This document shows positions 35,028 to 44,439 of a stretch of DNA of 64,000 nt, in pieces. The stretch spans positions 62,001 to 126,000 of the forward strand of contig NZ_CALBWS010000003.1 of the NCBI RefSeq assembly GCF_937468385.1, written 5' to 3'. The notes below the pieces were generated by a model. It was given only the letters and a program-made list of their open reading frames with translations. It did no database searches and was not told where the DNA came from. A program made the translations under genes and the position numbers. The stretch is from Neobacillus rhizosphaerae. GTDB lineage: Bacteria; Bacillota; Bacilli; Bacillales; Cytobacillaceae. The stretch's first letter is position 1. Each line of letters begins with the position of its first letter.

Positions 35028-36185
35028 TTAGTAGCATCCTCTATTTGTGAATTTTTGTTCATTTTTTAAAATACGGCATATATTCTCTGATGCAAAGGCT
35101 AAATTGGTTGCGCCAGCTTTAAGCGCTTCTTCTAAAGTAGAAACTCCATGTAAGATTCCAACAATGGCAGTAAATCCGTGATCATATAATGGATCGACAT
35201 CTTTTCCAATTCTTCCAGCAAGCGCAATTACAGGTACTGAATGCTTCTTAGCAATCGTTGCTACTCCAAAAGGTGTCTTTCCAAATAATGTTTGTCCATC
35301 AATACTGCCCTCTCCAGTAAAAACATAATCTGCACCCTTTATCTGTTCCTCAAGTCCGGTGTATTCGATGACCAGATCGATACCTTTTTTTAGATGTGCA
35401 TTTAAAAAGGCCATTAAGCCTGCACCCATTCCGCCTGCAGCTCCTCCACCATCCAAATGGGTAATATCTTTGTTCAGGAATTGGTGGATTACGTCAGCGA
35501 AATGAGCTAAATTTTGATCTAGTAGTTTCACTACCTCTGGAGTTGCACCTTTTTGCGGTCCAAATACCGCTGATGCACCGTTTTCACCAATTAATGGATT
35601 TGTTACATCACAGGCTACATCCATTTTGACCTTTTTAATTCTTTCATCTAATCCACTCAAATCAATCGTGTGTAATTGATGTAAAGCACCACCGCCGAAT
35701 GGTAGTTCTTCACCGTTCTTATTTTTAAAGGAGACCCCAAGGGCTTGAAGCATTCCTGTCCCTCCATCATTGGTTGCACTTCCGCCAATTCCAATTAATA
35801 TTCGGCTCACACCCTTTTCAAGGGCATGTTTGATTAATTCTCCCGTGCCATAAGTTGTTGTCAGTAATGGATTTCGATCCTCTGGTTTGATTAATTCTAG
35901 TCCACTTGCACTTGCCATTTCAATAACAGCTGTATGCCCTTCATCCAATAGACCATAGTCTGCAACCACCTTCTCACCTAATGGTCCAAGCACTTCGGTG
36001 TTAATAATTTCCCCATTCGTCATACTGACTAATGATTCAACCGTTCCTTCCCCACCATCTGCCATAGGAACCATTACACAATCCGCATCAGGAAAAACTT
36101 TCAGTATTCCTTTTTGCATGGCCAGGGCAGCATTTTTCGCCGTCATACTCTCTTTAAATGAATCTGGTGCTAAAACAAACTTCAT
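35028..36185 (-). CDS. glxK: Glycerate kinase
   Basis: The 385-aa protein matches the GlxK/GarK family end to end: APDSFKESMTA at the N-terminus, VPMADGGEGTVE, GIGGSATNDGGTGM and FTGEGSIDGQT in the C-terminal half. It phosphorylates D-glycerate to 2-phosphoglycerate (or 3-phosphoglycerate, depending on subgroup), feeding glyoxylate or hexarate degradation into glycolysis. No glyoxylate or glucarate genes flank it. The ribosome binding site is weak (AAAGGA). Confidence 0.93.
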   Translation of the reverse strand: MKFVLAPDSFKESMTAKNAALAMQKGILKVFPDADCVMVPMADGGEGTVESLVSMTNGEIINTEVLGPLGEKVVADYGLLDEGHTAVIEMASASGLELIKPEDRNPLLTTTYGTGELIKHALEKGVSRILIGIGGSATNDGGTGMLQALGVSFKNKNGEELPFGGGALHQLHTIDLSGLDERIKKVKMDVACDVTNPLIGENGASAVFGPQKGATPEVVKLLDQNLAHFADVIHQFLNKDITHLDGGGAAGGMGAGLMAFLNAHLKKGIDLVIEYTGLEEQIKGADYVFTGEGSIDGQTLFGKTPFGVATIAKKHSVPVIALAGRIGKDVDPLYDHGFTAIVGILHGVSTLEEALKAGATNLAFASENICRILKNEQKFTNRGCY

Positions 36186-36421
36186 AGCATTCTGTCCTTT
36201 ACAAATGGATTAGAAGTTAAAAAAACCTTGAAAAGAATAGAGTGACAATCCAGCCACCCTATTGATTACAGATAACACCATTAATTATAATTATTTTTCC
36301 ACCAATGGTAAATCACGCCTGAATCAGTTTTTTCTATACAAGTTCCACCATAATAAGGTTTAATAAAAGAGATAAACTATTCACAAAACACATTCATACG
36401 AAATGGAGCCAGTGTAAAACC

Positions 36422-37045
36422 GTGATATTAGTAATTGATAACTATGACTCATTCACGTTCAATTTAGTCCAATACATCCGAAAAATTGGCGAAAAGGTCA
36501 TTGTAATTCGTAATGATCAATTCTCGCTAGACGATATAGAGAAGATGCAGCCAGATCATATTCTTATTTCTCCAGGACCTGGTAATCCTGATTCTGCTGG
36601 TCTATGCTTAGATGTGGTTAAAACGTATTATCAGAAAATCCCTATTTTAGGTGTTTGCCTCGGACAACAAATTATTGCGCAAGCCTTTGGTGGGATGATA
36701 AGAAAAGCATTAAAACCGATGCATGGAAAAGTCTCACTTATTAGACATGATCAAAATTATATTTTTAATGATATACCTACACCCATTCAGGTGACCAGAT
36801 ATCATTCATTAATCGTGGATGAAGCTTCCCTTCCTCCCTGTTTTGAAATTAGTGCAAGAAGTGGGGATGGAGAAATAATGGCAATCCGACATAAGCATTT
36901 TAGAGTGGAAGGAGTTCAATTCCACCCCGAATCCATCTTGACGGAAAAAGGATTACAAATGTTAGAGAATTTTTTTATCAAATCAAAGGTAGATCAGGAG
37001 GGATACAAAAAAAATGAAGCAGCAACAGCCTCACCTATCTTTTGA
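36422..37045 (+). CDS. pabA: Anthranilate/aminodeoxychorismate synthase glutaminase subunit
   Basis: A 207-aa class I glutamine amidotransferase with the triad motifs GVCLGQQ (Cys near 79) and EGVQFHPES (His/Glu near 168-170), plus SPGPGNP. It supplies ammonia to the chorismate-converting subunit encoded next. Starts with GTG; the nearest GGAG is about 13 nt upstream, a weak site. The 3' end overlaps the pabBC gene by 32 bp. TrpG function in tryptophan synthesis cannot be excluded, but the pabB-pabC fusion neighbour makes folate synthesis the main role. Confidence 0.9.
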   Translation: MILVIDNYDSFTFNLVQYIRKIGEKVIVIRNDQFSLDDIEKMQPDHILISPGPGNPDSAGLCLDVVKTYYQKIPILGVCLGQQIIAQAFGGMIRKALKPMHGKVSLIRHDQNYIFNDIPTPIQVTRYHSLIVDEASLPPCFEISARSGDGEIMAIRHKHFRVEGVQFHPESILTEKGLQMLENFFIKSKVDQEGYKKNEAATASPIF

Positions 37046-38756
37046 ATTTGCAGATTCCAACGGTGAAATAAAGCCGCATACATTTCAAAATCCAATCAAA
37101 GTGATCATTGCGCATACAATCGACGAGGTGATACCGAGCTTTCAACTTGTTCAGGATGCGGTTGATAACGGTTATTATGCTGCAGGATTTATTACATACG
37201 AAAGTGCGGCTGCATTCGATTCTGCCTATAGAGTTAAGGAGGGAACTAGCTTACCGCTGTTATGGTTTGGGATATTTCCAGAGCCATTGCTTCGACCGCT
37301 TAGCCATACTGGTACGTATTCACTCACAGAATGGAAATCCTCCGTAAGTACAGATGAGTACAATCAATCGATTTTATCGATTAAACAATCGATTGAAAAT
37401 GGCGATACATACCAGACAAATTATACGATTCGACTTAACTCCCATTTCCAAGGTAACGATATCGCTTTTTTTGAGAAATTGAAAAGAGCACAAGCATCCA
37501 ATTATTGTGCTTACATCAACACTGGCAATCATAGTATTTTGTCTGCGTCTCCTGAATTGTTTTTTCACTTGGATGGTGACGAAATTACCACTCGGCCGAT
37601 GAAAGGAACAATTAAAAGAGGAAAATCGGTTGCAGATGATGAAGCAAACGCTAAATGGCTTTATCATTCTGAAAAAAACCGCGCTGAAAATCTCATGATC
37701 GTGGATCTGCTGCGAAATGACTTAGGCATCATCGCTGAACCTGGTACAGTTAACGTTCCACAGCTTTTTGAAATTGAACATTATCCTACTGTACATCAAA
37801 TGACTTCAACGATTACAGCAAAGGTTTCTGCCAATACGAAACTTGTTGATATTTTTAAAGCACTTTTTCCTTGTGGATCCATTACAGGTGCTCCCAAAAT
37901 TAGCACAATGAACATCATTTCAAACTTAGAAACTTCACCGCGTGAAGTTTATTGTGGGGCGATTGGTTTTATTTCACCAAATAAAGAAGCCATTTTTAAT
38001 GTACCAATTAGAACCGTATTGATTGAACATCAATCTGGGATAGCCACCTATGGTGTTGGCGGAGGAATTACTTGGGATTCAACTACCGAAGATGAATATC
38101 AAGAAATCATGACGAAGGCAAGCTTACTTGAAGAAAACAGACCGGAGTTTCAATTACTGGAAAGTTTATTAGTAGTCAGGGGGGAGTTTTTTTTATTACA
38201 AGAACATCTTAATCGCCTGAAAAAGTCAGCCCAATTTTTTGGTTTTTTATATAATTCAGAGGGAGTTAAAAAGGCCTTACTCGAGTTTTCAAGTCAAAAT
38301 AATATTGGGGAGTTAAAAGTTCGACTCCTTTTGGAAAACGATGGGAACATCACCATAGAAGGAACTCCTATCAACAAACCGCAGGCACCTCTGAAGGTAA
38401 TGCTAGCCGACAACCCAATAGAAAAAAATAATCCCTTCTTATACCATAAAACCACGAACCGGGAAGTATACGCTCAATTTCAAATGTGGAAGCCTTCAGC
38501 TGTTTTCGACGTGCTCCTTTGGAATGAAGACGGTGAGTTGACTGAATTTACGAATGGAAACGTGGTCTTGGAAATAGATGGAGCATTATGGACACCACCT
38601 TTAAATAGAGGCTTATTAGCTGGCACCTTTCGAGAAATGTTACTTAAAAATGGAAAAATTCACGAAAAAACACTAACAGTTGCAGACTTACAAAAAACCA
38701 CGAAAATCTGGTTTATTAATAGTGTTCGGAAATGGCTGCACGTTCAATTAATATAG
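37014..38756 (+). CDS. pabB: PabB-PabC fusion: aminodeoxychorismate synthase component I / lyase
   Basis: The 580-aa protein joins a chorismate-binding domain (about 85-375; DTYQTNYTIRL, RPMKGTIKRG, ENLMIVDLLRNDLG, PCGSITGAPK, GGGITWDST) to a class IV aminotransferase-fold domain (about 385-580; LLESLLV, NREVYAQF, LTEFTNGNVV, NSVRKWL) like PabC. It would make aminodeoxychorismate with PabA and then release 4-aminobenzoate for folate. The pabA/pabBC overlap of 32 bp implies coupled translation. GGAGGG stands upstream of the ATG. The lyase half retains the ThrAsn pair but I cannot verify its PLP lysine. Confidence 0.9.
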   Translation: MKQQQPHLSFEFADSNGEIKPHTFQNPIKVIIAHTIDEVIPSFQLVQDAVDNGYYAAGFITYESAAAFDSAYRVKEGTSLPLLWFGIFPEPLLRPLSHTGTYSLTEWKSSVSTDEYNQSILSIKQSIENGDTYQTNYTIRLNSHFQGNDIAFFEKLKRAQASNYCAYINTGNHSILSASPELFFHLDGDEITTRPMKGTIKRGKSVADDEANAKWLYHSEKNRAENLMIVDLLRNDLGIIAEPGTVNVPQLFEIEHYPTVHQMTSTITAKVSANTKLVDIFKALFPCGSITGAPKISTMNIISNLETSPREVYCGAIGFISPNKEAIFNVPIRTVLIEHQSGIATYGVGGGITWDSTTEDEYQEIMTKASLLEENRPEFQLLESLLVVRGEFFLLQEHLNRLKKSAQFFGFLYNSEGVKKALLEFSSQNNIGELKVRLLLENDGNITIEGTPINKPQAPLKVMLADNPIEKNNPFLYHKTTNREVYAQFQMWKPSAVFDVLLWNEDGELTEFTNGNVVLEIDGALWTPPLNRGLLAGTFREMLLKNGKIHEKTLTVADLQKTTKIWFINSVRKWLHVQLI

Positions 38757-38829
38757 ATGGAATATCAGAAAACGCGAATTTGCTTTTTACCCATGTGATA
38801 GACCCACCGAAAGACTATTTTAAGCTTAA

Positions 38830-38872
38830 GATGGTGCCTGACACCCTTCAATAAAATAAGGCACCATCCAGT
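38830..38872 (+). terminator. Terminator-like hairpin after pabBC (GGTGCCTGACACC family)
   Basis: GATGGTGCC / GGCACCATC 9-bp stem enclosing a TGACACC unit, then CAGTTTT. It is related to the repeated hairpins at 18089, 20261 and 26718. Confidence 0.6.
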
Positions 38873-38947
38873 TTTGAATACGACATTTAATAGCTGACGT
38901 AAACATGCAATTGAACAAAAAAATGTGATTGAAAAACGAAATGAATT

Positions 38948-39772
38948 CTATCTTACTCGACTTTTTACCATTGGCTGAATAACCTTTGGTTTTGTGTAGT
39001 TGGAATCATTTTTCTTAAAAGCGTGCCAATAAGCCATAGCTATAAATGCTGTACCTCCTACTGCATTTCCTAAAAAGACTGGGATAAAATTCTGAAAATA
39101 TTCAAACCAAGAAAAATGGCCGGCAAATATGGCAGCAGGAATGACAAACATATTTGCTACTACGTGCTGAAATCCAATCGCAACAAATGCCATCGTTGGA
39201 AACCAGATTCCGGTTATTTTCCCTACGATATCGTTTGCACCATAACAAAGCCATACGGCAGCAGCAACCAGCCAATTACAGCCAATACCAGAAATAAAGG
39301 CTTGGAGAAAAGACACTTCAAGTTTATGCTCTGCAATACTAATTGTCTTTTCTAAGTAAGGTCCCGTTTCAGTTAATCCAACAAGATGTCCAAAAAAATA
39401 GGCAACAAAAATAGCGCCGACGAAGTTACTAACCGTCACCAGAAACCAATTATAGAATACCTGCCCTGTGCTAATCTTATTCGCCATTCTTGCAAGTGGC
39501 ACTGCCATCATATTCCCAGTCAATAACTCTCCACCTGCTAGTAAGGTAAGAATTAGCCCTACAGGAAAAACTGATGCTCCAATCAAATTGCTTAATCCTT
39601 CTAAATTTATTGATAGAGTTGCCGTAACCCGGATGGAAAGTAAGTATCCAAGTGCAATGAATGCACCTGCTTCAAAACCTAATATCAGTATCTGTAATGG
39701 AGAGTACTTTGTTTTTTTCATGCCATTTTCCACGGTGATTTCCATAATTTTTTCTGGTTTACTGTATCCCAT
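38948..39772 (-). CDS. Formate/nitrite transporter (FNT) family channel
   Basis: A 274-aa six-helix FNT channel. Features include the conserved LLAGGELLTGNMM loop, the NWFLVTVSNFVGAIFVAYF helix, the pore histidine region GFQHVVANMFVIP and the Asn-rich IGCNWLVAAAVWL helix. It likely conducts formate, nitrite or a similar monovalent anion. B. subtilis YrhG is similar. No formate dehydrogenase or nitrite reductase gene is adjacent, so the substrate is undetermined. AAAGGAG before the ATG. Confidence 0.9.
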   Translation of the reverse strand: MGYSKPEKIMEITVENGMKKTKYSPLQILILGFEAGAFIALGYLLSIRVTATLSINLEGLSNLIGASVFPVGLILTLLAGGELLTGNMMAVPLARMANKISTGQVFYNWFLVTVSNFVGAIFVAYFFGHLVGLTETGPYLEKTISIAEHKLEVSFLQAFISGIGCNWLVAAAVWLCYGANDIVGKITGIWFPTMAFVAIGFQHVVANMFVIPAAIFAGHFSWFEYFQNFIPVFLGNAVGGTAFIAMAYWHAFKKNDSNYTKPKVIQPMVKSRVR

Positions 39773-40177
39773 TAGATAGACTCCTTTTAAAATATCATCT
39801 GTTTATAGTTTGTGAAAGATTTAACATACTCTATTGTACCGTAATTTCTCCCAAAATCCTGTGAATATTTCATTACTATTTTACTTACAACCAGTATTTA
39901 CATGTTTTATATGAAAAACTTTTCTTCCCCTTCTTTACTAATATTCTTAATACTACCGTTTCTTCAATAGCTCGTTTCAAAAAATAAATCATTAATTTTT
40001 CGCGTTTCGTTGGGCTATTTTCCAAACATACTCAGCAGCAATTTTCTTTGTTTCTGCCATACAATTGCTTTCATTAAGGATGGTTGCTCTTCTTTATCTA
40101 TAGGAAATATTATAACTAAACCAATTTTATTGGATATATGGTTTAATGATAGTTAAGGAATGATGAAGGAGAAAATT
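39773..40177. other. Intergenic region without recognised gene
   Basis: Between divergent FNT and SDR genes. Only short frames are present, the best being 22 codons at 39992-40060 on the minus strand without a good ribosome binding site. Confidence 0.4.
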
Positions 40178-41014
40178 ATGAACAAAAAAACGGCAATAGT
40201 TACAGGTTCTTCAAGCGGCTTTGGCATGTTGTGCGCCATCGAACTGGCAGTGAATGGCTTTACTGTCATTGCGACAATGAGAGATGTGAAAAAAGCAAAG
40301 CGATTACTCGAAATTGCAAAAGAAAAGGAATTAGAAAAATTCATTCATATCCATTCACTTGATGTAACGTCTAGCAAATCTATAAATGAATTGAAATATT
40401 TACTTACAAACTATGTATCTGTAGATGTGTTAGTTAATAATGCCGGATTTGCACTTGGTGGGTTCAGCGAAGATCTTTCAATCGAGGAATATCGGCAGCA
40501 ATTTGAAACCAACTTTTTCGGAGTAATTGCAGTAACCCATGCAGTCCTTCCCTTTATGAGGGCTAGAAAGCAAGGCAGGATTATTAATATGAGTAGCATT
40601 AGTGGCAGAATGGGATTCCCGGGATTATCTGCTTATGTTTCATCCAAGCATGCGCTTGAGGGATATAGTGAAAGCTTAAGGCTGGAGCTTAAACCATTTG
40701 GAATTGATGTTTCATTAATCGAACCTGGATCGTATCAAACCAATATTTGGTCAAGCGTGGATTATATGGAAATCAGTACTGAATCACCCTACTCATCCTA
40801 TATGAAAAGCATCCTTAAAGAGATTGAAAGTGGAAAAGCAGAACATGGCAATCCCACCGAAGTAGCTAAACTAGTAGCTCAAATTGCCTCTCAACGGAAA
40901 TCTCCAAACTTCAGATATCCGATCGGTAAAAGTGTGAAGAAAAATCTGTTTCTAAAAACGATTCTTCCCTGGGAATTCATTGAAGCCGTTATTATTAAAA
41001 AACTACGGCATTAA
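40178..41014 (+). CDS. Short-chain dehydrogenase/reductase, YusZ-like
   Basis: A 278-aa classical SDR: cofactor motif TGSSSGFG, NNAG at about 85, catalytic Ser in NMSSISG and YVSSK (Tyr-x3-Lys) at about 155. It reduces or oxidises an unknown substrate using NAD(P). The length is longer than minimal SDRs because of a C-terminal extension (about 240-278, basic and hydrophobic) that may contact the membrane. Start: ATG 40178 with AAGGAG 6 nt upstream; six earlier codons are discarded. Confidence 0.87.
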   Translation: MNKKTAIVTGSSSGFGMLCAIELAVNGFTVIATMRDVKKAKRLLEIAKEKELEKFIHIHSLDVTSSKSINELKYLLTNYVSVDVLVNNAGFALGGFSEDLSIEEYRQQFETNFFGVIAVTHAVLPFMRARKQGRIINMSSISGRMGFPGLSAYVSSKHALEGYSESLRLELKPFGIDVSLIEPGSYQTNIWSSVDYMEISTESPYSSYMKSILKEIESGKAEHGNPTEVAKLVAQIASQRKSPNFRYPIGKSVKKNLFLKTILPWEFIEAVIIKKLRH

Positions 41015-41196
41015 TCCATTTTCCAAAAGAAGATTTCGTTAAAGGGCAGAATATGTAAAAAGGAGATTTCCCTGTTAATAAGGAGGAGGCGGTATTCTAT
41101 TTCTACCGCTTCTTCCAATTGAACGATAGAAACGTCTTCTTTCTTACAAACTAAAAACCCTACTTCTTCAATGTATGCACAAATTTGAATCCACAT
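41011..41196 (-). CDS. Possible small protein, 61 aa
   Basis: A minus-strand frame convergent with the SDR gene, overlapping its stop by 4 bp. GGGAGG lies only 3 nt before the ATG, which is too close for a good start. The product (VQLEEAVEIEYRLLLINREI) looks like an alpha-helical cytosolic peptide. No family is recognised; the frame may be fortuitous. Confidence 0.3.
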   Translation of the reverse strand: MWIQICAYIEEVGFLVCKKEDVSIVQLEEAVEIEYRLLLINREISFLHILPFNEIFFWKMD

Positions 41197-41414
41197 TTCC
41201 CTCCCTTTAAAAATCCTTATTTTAAGTTAAGATACAGAGAAAGGTTTTACATTTTTTGTTAATTAGATTAGTAATATTGAGAATTATAACAAAAAGGTAA
41301 AATTAACCACACAAAAGAAAAATGTTGTATGATATTAACGTAGGATCTAATAAGGAAAATTCTAATTTAAAAATACAGAATTTTTCCATTATTAATAATA
41401 TTAAGGAGGAACAT

Positions 41415-42803
41415 ATGCTAAATCAATCTTTAATTGAAGACGTACTAACAGCGGCTTTATCAACTGGCGGAGATTTTTCTGAGATTTTCGTAGAGGACCG
41501 TTTTACCAATAATTTTACCTTGCAAAGTGGAAAAATCGAATCATGTCTTTCCGGCCGTGATTTTGGCATTGGCATCCGTGTATTTAAAGGATTGCAAAGT
41601 GTTTATGCTTATTCAACCGACTTTACCAAAGAAGGCATTATAAAAGCAGCTAAAAATGCCGCACATGCCATAAATGGAAAAACGATTATTCAACTGGCAC
41701 CTCTTGTGAAAGAATCATTCGAAACGATTAATCCCGTTCAATTCTTACCGAAAGAGGTGGATAAAACCCGCAAAGCAGCCATCATGAAAAATGCGTATGA
41801 TACGGCAAAAAACTATCATTCTAGTATTTCACAGGTAACTGTTCGCTACATGGATGAAGAACAAAATGTCCTGATTGCCAATTCTGAAGGAAAATTGATC
41901 GAAGACAAACGAGTTCGCTCAAGGATGGCGATTCAGGCTGTGGCAGTGCGAGATAACCAAATGGAAACAGGCTTCTATGGACCAGGCGCCCATCAAGGCT
42001 TTGAGTTTTTCGAAAATTCAAATATGGATTATTTTGCAACTGAAGCAGCTCGCATTGCCGTGACCATGCTGGATGCTAGTCCATGTCCAAGTGGGAAATT
42101 CCCTGTCATTATTGATAATGAATTCGGCGGGGTTATTTTTCATGAAGCCTGTGGACATGGATTAGAAGCTACAGCTGTCGCGAAAAACCACTCTGTGTTT
42201 GCGAATCGCCTTGGTGAAATGGTCGCTCCGGAAATTGTTACCTATATCGATGACGGCACTCTGAAAAACGAATGGGGATCTATCAATATAGACGATGAAG
42301 GCGAAAAGGCACGGAAAAATGTTCTCATCGAAAATGGTATTCTAAAAGGCTATTTAATTGATAAATTTAATTCACGAAGAATGGGCATGGAATCAACCGG
42401 TTCTGGAAGAAGACAATCCTTCCGCTTTGCTCCAACCTCCAGGATGACCAATACATATATTGCACCTGGAAAATCAACACCAGAAGAAATTATCACCAAT
42501 ACCGAATATGGGATTTACACAAAATATATGGGCGGCGGCCAAGTGAACCCAGCTACAGGTGATTATAACTTTGCTGTCATGGAAGCGTATGAAGTGAAAA
42601 ATGGAAAGCTCGGAAAACCATTGAAAGGTGCTACTTTAATCGGTAATGGTCCAAAAACCTTACAGCTTGTCGACATGGTCGGAAATAATTTGGGACATGG
42701 CGCAGGAATGTGCGGTTCACAAAGTGGAAGTATTCCAGTAAACGTAGGGCAACCGATGATCCGTGTCAGCGAAATCACCGTCGGTGGGACAAAGGGGGAA
42801 TAA
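41415..42803 (+). CDS. tldD: TldD-family metalloprotease
   Basis: A 462-aa TldD homologue with the active-site sequence FHEACGHGLEA (HExxxH zinc motif) at about residue 240 and the downstream GSGRRQSFRFAPTSRM region. TldD and TldE form a heterodimer that degrades unfolded peptides and, in some systems, matures modified peptides such as microcin B17. The start chosen is ATG 41415 with AAGGAGG 5 nt upstream; 31 earlier in-frame codons are unlikely to be translated. It is followed 3 bp later by tldE. Confidence 0.92.
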   Translation: MLNQSLIEDVLTAALSTGGDFSEIFVEDRFTNNFTLQSGKIESCLSGRDFGIGIRVFKGLQSVYAYSTDFTKEGIIKAAKNAAHAINGKTIIQLAPLVKESFETINPVQFLPKEVDKTRKAAIMKNAYDTAKNYHSSISQVTVRYMDEEQNVLIANSEGKLIEDKRVRSRMAIQAVAVRDNQMETGFYGPGAHQGFEFFENSNMDYFATEAARIAVTMLDASPCPSGKFPVIIDNEFGGVIFHEACGHGLEATAVAKNHSVFANRLGEMVAPEIVTYIDDGTLKNEWGSINIDDEGEKARKNVLIENGILKGYLIDKFNSRRMGMESTGSGRRQSFRFAPTSRMTNTYIAPGKSTPEEIITNTEYGIYTKYMGGGQVNPATGDYNFAVMEAYEVKNGKLGKPLKGATLIGNGPKTLQLVDMVGNNLGHGAGMCGSQSGSIPVNVGQPMIRVSEITVGGTKGE

Positions 42804-42806
42804 GCG

Positions 42807-44150
42807 TTGATGATACAAGAATTTCAAGCGAAACTATTTAACGAGGCACAAAGCAGCGGATTTACAGATGTAGAAATGTATTATGAAAAGAAGGAAGTTT
42901 TTGGTTGCCAAGTGTACAAAGGGGAAATTGATCAATATGAAATTGCAGAAGATGGTGGCGTATCCTTCCGTGGGATCATTAATGGAAAAATGGGCTATGC
43001 CTATTCTGAAAAAATCGATGATGCCTCTATTCCCTTTTTGTTAGATAACGCTAAAGAAAATACCCAAATAATGCATGATGAAGATATTGAAGAAATCTTT
43101 GCTGGAAGCAATCATTATAAACAAGGAAATTTTTTCTCTCCATCCATAAATGAAATACCCATTCCTGAAAAAATTCAATTTATTAAAGATGTTGAACGTG
43201 AATTACTTGCACTAGATCCTAGAATTGTTGGGACAGAATATTGCGGCATTCGGACAGAATCGGTCTCTAGAAATCTTTCAAATAATAAAGGTTTGTCATT
43301 AACTGATCAAATGAATTATTTGTATGTTATCGTGGAAACGATCGTAAGAGAAGGAGCCGAAACGAAAACATCCTTTGAATTTCAAGTGACAAAAGATTTC
43401 CACCGCTTAAATGCCATGGAAATTGCCAAAAAAGCCGCTGATGAAGCACTCTCACAATTAAGATCGAGAAATATACCGAGCAAGGAATATCCGATTCTTT
43501 TAAGAAATGATGCAGCAGCTAGTCTATTAGCAACATTCTCGTCTAATTTTTCTGCAGAAAACACTCAAGCAGGTATTTCATCCTTGAAGGATAAGCTCGG
43601 AATGCAAATTGCTAGCCAAAAGATTACGATTGTTGATGATCCATTCCTTGAGGAAGGCCTTGCCAGCAGAACTTTTGATAGTGAAGGAGTTGCGACTAAA
43701 AACCTAACATTAGTAGAATCAGGTGTCTTACAATCTTTGCTACACAATCAAAAAACTGCGAAAAAAGAGCAAACGGAAACCACAGGACACGCTCATAAAG
43801 ATTCTTATAAAAATGCTGTCAAGGTTGGTCCATCCAATTTTTATATCGAGCCTTCCACTACCCCATTTGAAGCATTGCTTGCTTCCGTAGACGAAGGCGT
43901 TTTAATTACGAATCTATCTGGCTTGCATTCAGGGGCTAACACGGTTTCGGGTGACTTTTCACTTGCGGCTAATGGATTTTATCTGAAGGACGGTAAGGTT
44001 CAATATCCTGTTAACTTAATGACCATCGCGGGTAATTTTTATCAATTATTATTGAATGTCGAAGAAATTAGCTCGGATTTAACTTTCCCACTATCACCAA
44101 TTGGTTCTCCATCAATTTTAGTTAAATCATTATCGGTTACGGTTGAGTAA
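42807..44150 (+). CDS. tldE: TldE/PmbA-family partner subunit
   Basis: The 447-aa protein has the PmbA/TldE fold without a zinc motif, as expected for the inactive partner of TldD (NLSGLHSGANTVSGDFSLAANGF, FPLSPIGSPSILVKSLS). It begins 3 bp after the tldD stop. Start choice: TTG 42807 has GGGGG 8 nt upstream; ATG 42810 directly follows and is also possible. A strong terminator follows. No ribosomally made peptide precursor gene was seen nearby. Confidence 0.9.
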   Translation: MMIQEFQAKLFNEAQSSGFTDVEMYYEKKEVFGCQVYKGEIDQYEIAEDGGVSFRGIINGKMGYAYSEKIDDASIPFLLDNAKENTQIMHDEDIEEIFAGSNHYKQGNFFSPSINEIPIPEKIQFIKDVERELLALDPRIVGTEYCGIRTESVSRNLSNNKGLSLTDQMNYLYVIVETIVREGAETKTSFEFQVTKDFHRLNAMEIAKKAADEALSQLRSRNIPSKEYPILLRNDAAASLLATFSSNFSAENTQAGISSLKDKLGMQIASQKITIVDDPFLEEGLASRTFDSEGVATKNLTLVESGVLQSLLHNQKTAKKEQTETTGHAHKDSYKNAVKVGPSNFYIEPSTTPFEALLASVDEGVLITNLSGLHSGANTVSGDFSLAANGFYLKDGKVQYPVNLMTIAGNFYQLLLNVEEISSDLTFPLSPIGSPSILVKSLSVTVE

Positions 44151-44167
44151 GAGGAGCTTTTTCGGGT

Positions 44168-44205
44168 GGGTGTCCTAAAAGTAGAGCTTTGGGACACCCT
44201 TTTTT
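44168..44205 (+). terminator. Terminator of tldD-tldE
   Basis: GGGTGTCC / GGACACCC stem extended by AAA/TTT, 16-nt interior, T6 tract. Confidence 0.87.
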
Positions 44206-44325
44206 GCGTCCATATTGCTATTTTGTCATTTCAAATTAATCGAAATGAAGTCTTATTACTTTGTTATTTGCGAATAAGTGCCTTTTATTTGTAAATAGAC
44301 CATAAATTTATTTAATCACAAAATG

Positions 44326-44376
44326 AAAAATACCCTCATTGGAAATATAAATTATCTTCCAAATGGGGGTATTTTT
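44326..44376. terminator. Bidirectional hairpin downstream of ftsH paralogue
   Basis: AAAAATACCCTCATTGGAA pairs with TTCCAAATGGGGGTATTTTT (one extra base). It gives T-tracts on both strands and lies about 64 bp after the minus-strand stop at 44440. Confidence 0.7.
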
Positions 44377-44439
44377 ATGGAAATTCAGTCATTTAAACTC
44401 TATCTCTTCTGAACGAATAACCTCAATCTTTCGTACTCA

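Noticed and set aside
39992..40060. Short minus-strand frame of 22 codons upstream of the SDR gene
   Set aside because: Weak ribosome binding region and no homologue recognised; more likely promoter DNA.
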